From the NCBI GenBank assembly GCA_903879705.1, contig CAIRMO010000130.1, forward strand, positions 1 through 34,626: a stretch of DNA of 34,626 nucleotides, read 5' to 3'. A program made the position numbers and the translations under genes. How positions within the stretch are numbered: the stretch's first letter is position 1; each line of letters begins with the position of its first letter. The notes below the pieces were generated by a model. That model saw only the letters and a list, made by a program, of their open reading frames with translations. It had not been told where the DNA came from and did not search any database. The DNA comes from an uncultured Candidatus Competibacteraceae bacterium. GTDB lineage: Bacteria > Pseudomonadota > Gammaproteobacteria > Competibacterales > Competibacteraceae. Below are positions 31,709 through 34,626 of this stretch, in pieces.

Positions 31709-34252
31709 ATGGCGCAATCCGCAACCGTTATGGTCTCTGAACCGGAATCGCTTTCCTGGCTCATCGTCAGGCGTATGGCGATTCGCGCTCTGCGCCGCGA
31801 CTGGCAATCCGGCGAATTACGAGTGCTGGCGGTCGCCTTGCTGATCGCCGTGGCCAGCGTTGCCGCGGTTGGCTTTTTCACCGATCGGATTCAGCAGGCG
31901 ATGGAGCGCAAAGCCAGCGAACTGCTCGGCGCTGATCTGGTGATCAGCGCGCCGGATCCGTTACCGCCAATCCTGATCGAAGAAGCGCAGCGCCGGGGCT
32001 TACAAACCGCCGAAACCCTGAATTTCCGCAGCGTGGTAGTCGCCGGCGAGATCACGCAACTGACTGAGGTTAAAGCGGTAGGCCCCGGCTATCCGCTGCG
32101 CGGCGCATTACAGGTCAGCGACCAGCCCTTCGCCCCGCCTCGAACGGTCACCACCATTCCCAATCCCGGCGAGGTCTGGCTGGACGAGCGGTTGTTGCAA
32201 ACCCTGAATCTGCAGGTCGGCGATCCGGTGGATTTCGGTGCCCACCGCTTCCGCATCGGTCCAGTGCTGGCCTACGAACCGGATCGGGCCGGCGATCTGT
32301 TCAGCATCGCCCCGCGCCTGTTACTGAATCTGGCCGACATTCCCGCGACCGGCTTGGTGCAACGCGGCAGCCGGGTTGACCATCGGCTGTTGCTGGCCGG
32401 TCAGCCGGCGGCGCTGGCTGCTTTCAAAGCCTGGGCGACGCCCCGGTTGCAGACCGGCGAGAAGCTGCAAGGAGTCCGCGATGCCCGCGCTGAACTGCGG
32501 TCGGCACTGGAACGGGCGCAGCGGTTTTTGAGTCTCGCCGCGCTGGTGAGCGTGATTCTGGCCGGAGTCGGGGTCGCTATCGCCGCCCGCCGCTTCGCCG
32601 CCCGGCATTGGGACAGTGTGGCGATCCTGCGCTGCGTTGGCGCAACCCAAGGATTCATCATCCGCCTGTTTACACTGGAATTGCTGGCACTGGCCGGGGT
32701 GGCCGGCATCATCGGCCTGGTCACCGGCTATCTCGCCCAATATGGTTTAAGCGCACTACTCGGGCAATTGGTCAGCAGCACCGAGTTGCCGCCGCCGTCC
32801 TGGCAACCGCTGCTGCCGGCGCTGGGGACCGGTTTCGTCACCCTGCTCGGCTTCGGCTTGCCGCCGTTGCTGCGGTTGCGGGAAGTGCCGCCGTTGCGGG
32901 TGTTGTGCCGCGATCTCGGCCCGGTCAATTCCCGCCTGCTGGCCCTGTATGGCCCGGCAGTGCTGGCGACCGTGGCGCTGCTGGTCTGGCAAGCTGGCGA
33001 AGCGCGGCTGGCGCTGTATGTTTGCGCCGGGGTGGCGGGAACGGTGATCGCATTGGCGTTGGCGGCGTGGGGACTGGTCAAGGCGCTGAACCTGCTGCGC
33101 GGGCAGGTCGGCGTCGCCTGGCGGTTCGGGCTGGCCAACATTGCCCGCCGCGGCCCCGGCAGTGTGGTGCAGATTGTGGCGCTTGGACTGGGGCTGATGG
33201 CGCTGCTGATGCTGACTCTGGTGCGGACGGATTTACTGAACAGTTGGCGGGACAGTCTGCCGGTCGATGCGCCTAATCATTTTCTGATCAATATCCAGCC
33301 GGATGAAGTCGCCGGTATTAAAACCTTTCTCAGTGTGCGTGGCTTGGGCAATGTCGAGCTGTTCCCGATGGTGCGCGGGCGACTGACCACCATCAATGAC
33401 CGGGCGGTGGGGCCGGATGATTACGAAAATCCCCGCGCCAAACGATTGGTGGAACGTGAATTCAACCTGTCCTGGACCGACCGGTTGCAGGACGATAACC
33501 GGATCGTTGTCGGACGCTGGTGGAACGCCGATCAGCGTGGTCAGGGAATTGCCTCGGTAGAAAAAGATTTGGCCAAAGATTTGGGCATCGCCTTGAACGA
33601 CAACGTGCGCTTCCAGATTGCCGGACAAACCCTGACTGCCAAGGTCACCAGTCTGCGCAGCATCGAGTGGGATTCCTTCCGGGCCAATTTCTTCGTGCTG
33701 TTGCCGTCCGGGGTGCTGGAAAACTATCCAGCGACCTGGATCACCAGTTTTCACTTGCCGCCGAGCCAGAAACCATTGCTGGCCGATCTGGTGCGGCAAT
33801 ATCCGTCGGTGACGGTGCTGGATGTCGAGGCGCTGATGAATAAGGTGCGCGAAATCGTGAATCGGGTGATCGCTGCAGTCGAATATGTGTTCCTGTTTAC
33901 GCTGGCGGCGGGGCTGGTCGTGCTGTACGCGGCGATTCAGGCCACGCAAGACGAGCGGCGGTTTGAAAGCGCCGTGTTGCGAACTTTGGGGGCGCAGCGG
34001 GCGGTGGTGCGGCAAAGCCTGCTGGCCGAATTTGCCACGCTTGGGCTACTGGCGGGAGTATTGGCCGCCGGTGCCGCAACCGTAATCGGCTATGTTCTCG
34101 CCACCCAGATGTTTGATTTTCCCTATCACGGCAATTCGTGGATCTGGCTGCTGGGCGGCGGCGCGGGCGTGGTGGGCGTAGGTCTGGCCGGACTGATCGG
34201 TACTCGCTCGGCGTTGAATCAGCCGCCGTGGCGGGCGTTGCGGGAACTGTAA
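31709..34252 (+). CDS. FtsX-family ABC transporter permease (YbbP-like)
   Basis: The 847-residue inner-membrane protein has the duplicated FtsX/MacB permease layout of E. coli YbbP (804 residues): an N-terminal helix near 35-50 (LRVLAVALLIAVASVAAVGF), a large periplasmic domain, helices near 275-380, middle helices near 400-470 and 490-510, a second periplasmic domain (about 530-725), and three C-terminal helices. In other bacteria it works with the ATPase YbbA, often near the esterase TesA, probably in lipid or lipoprotein handling. No ATPase gene is next to it here. AGGAG lies eight bases before ATG 31709. Confidence 0.9.
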   Translation: MAQSATVMVSEPESLSWLIVRRMAIRALRRDWQSGELRVLAVALLIAVASVAAVGFFTDRIQQAMERKASELLGADLVISAPDPLPPILIEEAQRRGLQTAETLNFRSVVVAGEITQLTEVKAVGPGYPLRGALQVSDQPFAPPRTVTTIPNPGEVWLDERLLQTLNLQVGDPVDFGAHRFRIGPVLAYEPDRAGDLFSIAPRLLLNLADIPATGLVQRGSRVDHRLLLAGQPAALAAFKAWATPRLQTGEKLQGVRDARAELRSALERAQRFLSLAALVSVILAGVGVAIAARRFAARHWDSVAILRCVGATQGFIIRLFTLELLALAGVAGIIGLVTGYLAQYGLSALLGQLVSSTELPPPSWQPLLPALGTGFVTLLGFGLPPLLRLREVPPLRVLCRDLGPVNSRLLALYGPAVLATVALLVWQAGEARLALYVCAGVAGTVIALALAAWGLVKALNLLRGQVGVAWRFGLANIARRGPGSVVQIVALGLGLMALLMLTLVRTDLLNSWRDSLPVDAPNHFLINIQPDEVAGIKTFLSVRGLGNVELFPMVRGRLTTINDRAVGPDDYENPRAKRLVEREFNLSWTDRLQDDNRIVVGRWWNADQRGQGIASVEKDLAKDLGIALNDNVRFQIAGQTLTAKVTSLRSIEWDSFRANFFVLLPSGVLENYPATWITSFHLPPSQKPLLADLVRQYPSVTVLDVEALMNKVREIVNRVIAAVEYVFLFTLAAGLVVLYAAIQATQDERRFESAVLRTLGAQRAVVRQSLLAEFATLGLLAGVLAAGAATVIGYVLATQMFDFPYHGNSWIWLLGGGAGVVGVGLAGLIGTRSALNQPPWRALREL

Positions 34253-34320
34253 AGACGCGGCGTCTGCGCTACGCCACTCAGCGGATCTCCAGTTCCACCA
34301 AGTGCGGATCGAAATTCTGG

Positions 34321-34626
34321 ATGGTCTGGACCAGACTTGAAATCCGTCAGGAACCCGCCGAACGGGCGCAAGCCCGCCACTCCCGGATCGCCGATCTGGA
34401 GGTCTATTTCGCGCTGACTTGTGGCAGGTATCTGAGCTTTCGCCAACTCATTGAATGCGGTGAAACCCAGGCGGAAACTGGCCTGGCCAATCTGCCCCGG
34501 GAACCGGAAAGTTATAATGCCCTGCTGGATTTGGCCCTGAACGTGCTGGACCCGGTGATCGATTACTTCGGCATGATCCGGCTGAGTTATGGCTTCTGTT
34601 CACTGCCGCTGGCCCGGCGGATTCCC
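34321..34626 (+). CDS. M15-like peptidase family protein (3' end outside window)
   Basis: The frame is open to the window edge, giving at least 102 residues. YLSFRQLIECGETQ, then NLPREPESYNALLDLALNVL and DPVIDYFGMIRLSYGFCS, recall the N-terminal part of M15A-type D,D-carboxypeptidases, where a helix of the L-x-x-L-A-x-x-x-L-(D/E)-P-V type precedes R-(I/L)-(T/S)-x-G-(F/Y)-x-S. The zinc ligands would lie past the edge. ATG 34321 is the first start in frame but has no good ribosome site; the frame is open further upstream, so the true start is uncertain. Confidence 0.55.
   Translation, partial: MVWTRLEIRQEPAERAQARHSRIADLEVYFALTCGRYLSFRQLIECGETQAETGLANLPREPESYNALLDLALNVLDPVIDYFGMIRLSYGFCSLPLARRIP

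Overview
This is about 34.6 kb of GC-rich bacterial chromosome, most likely from a gammaproteobacterium. The evidence is the gene content: an A-type Fe-S carrier of the ErpA type, a three-gene pnt transhydrogenase, split glycine decarboxylase P-subunits, an SmrA/B-like protein, an SLC5-type sensor kinase of the CrbS kind beside a DnaQ-like protein, ThyA, GlmS and a YbbP-like permease. A Competibacteraceae-like relative would fit the gene mix and the possible phasin-like protein, but this is a guess. No rRNA, tRNA or CRISPR array was seen.

Layout. Positions 1-4300 form an accessory segment: a decayed 3' gene fragment, an AT-rich lethal-factor-type (ATLF) metallopeptidase remnant coupled to a small acidic ORF (a possible toxin/immunity pair), and a large single-chain restriction-methylation protein. 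A near-perfect 19-bp direct repeat (179-197 and 4269-4287) brackets it. Then come erpA (minus), an HNH endonuclease plus coiled-coil protein pair (minus), the pntAA-pntAB-pntB operon with a terminator, a DUF433/DUF5615 toxin-antitoxin pair, and two tandem exported DUF4139 paralogues. A decayed IS66-like transposase tail precedes the glycine cleavage genes gcvT-gcvH-gcvPA-gcvPB. DegV and a convergent Smr gene follow.

Positions 20191-26166 hold a signalling locus: a DUF6489-type protein, a single-domain response regulator, a membrane PAS/pseudo-kinase fused to a DEDDh exonuclease, a small two-helix membrane protein and an SLC5 transporter fused to a histidine kinase. This is the most interesting system in the window. 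It resembles the acetate-related CrbS neighbourhoods, but here the regulator has no DNA-binding domain and the second kinase lacks its phospho-histidine. After it come thyA, a small helical protein, glmS, a lower-GC S10 peptidase-like lipoprotein, a stretch of decayed reading frames resembling restriction genes, an orphan FtsX-family permease and the start of an M15-like gene cut by the window edge.

How the genes work together. Housekeeping blocks (pnt for NADPH supply, gcv for one-carbon units, thyA using those units, glmS for cell-wall precursors) alternate with defence and mobile debris at 1-4300, 9789-10384, 13097-13290 and 31261-31520.
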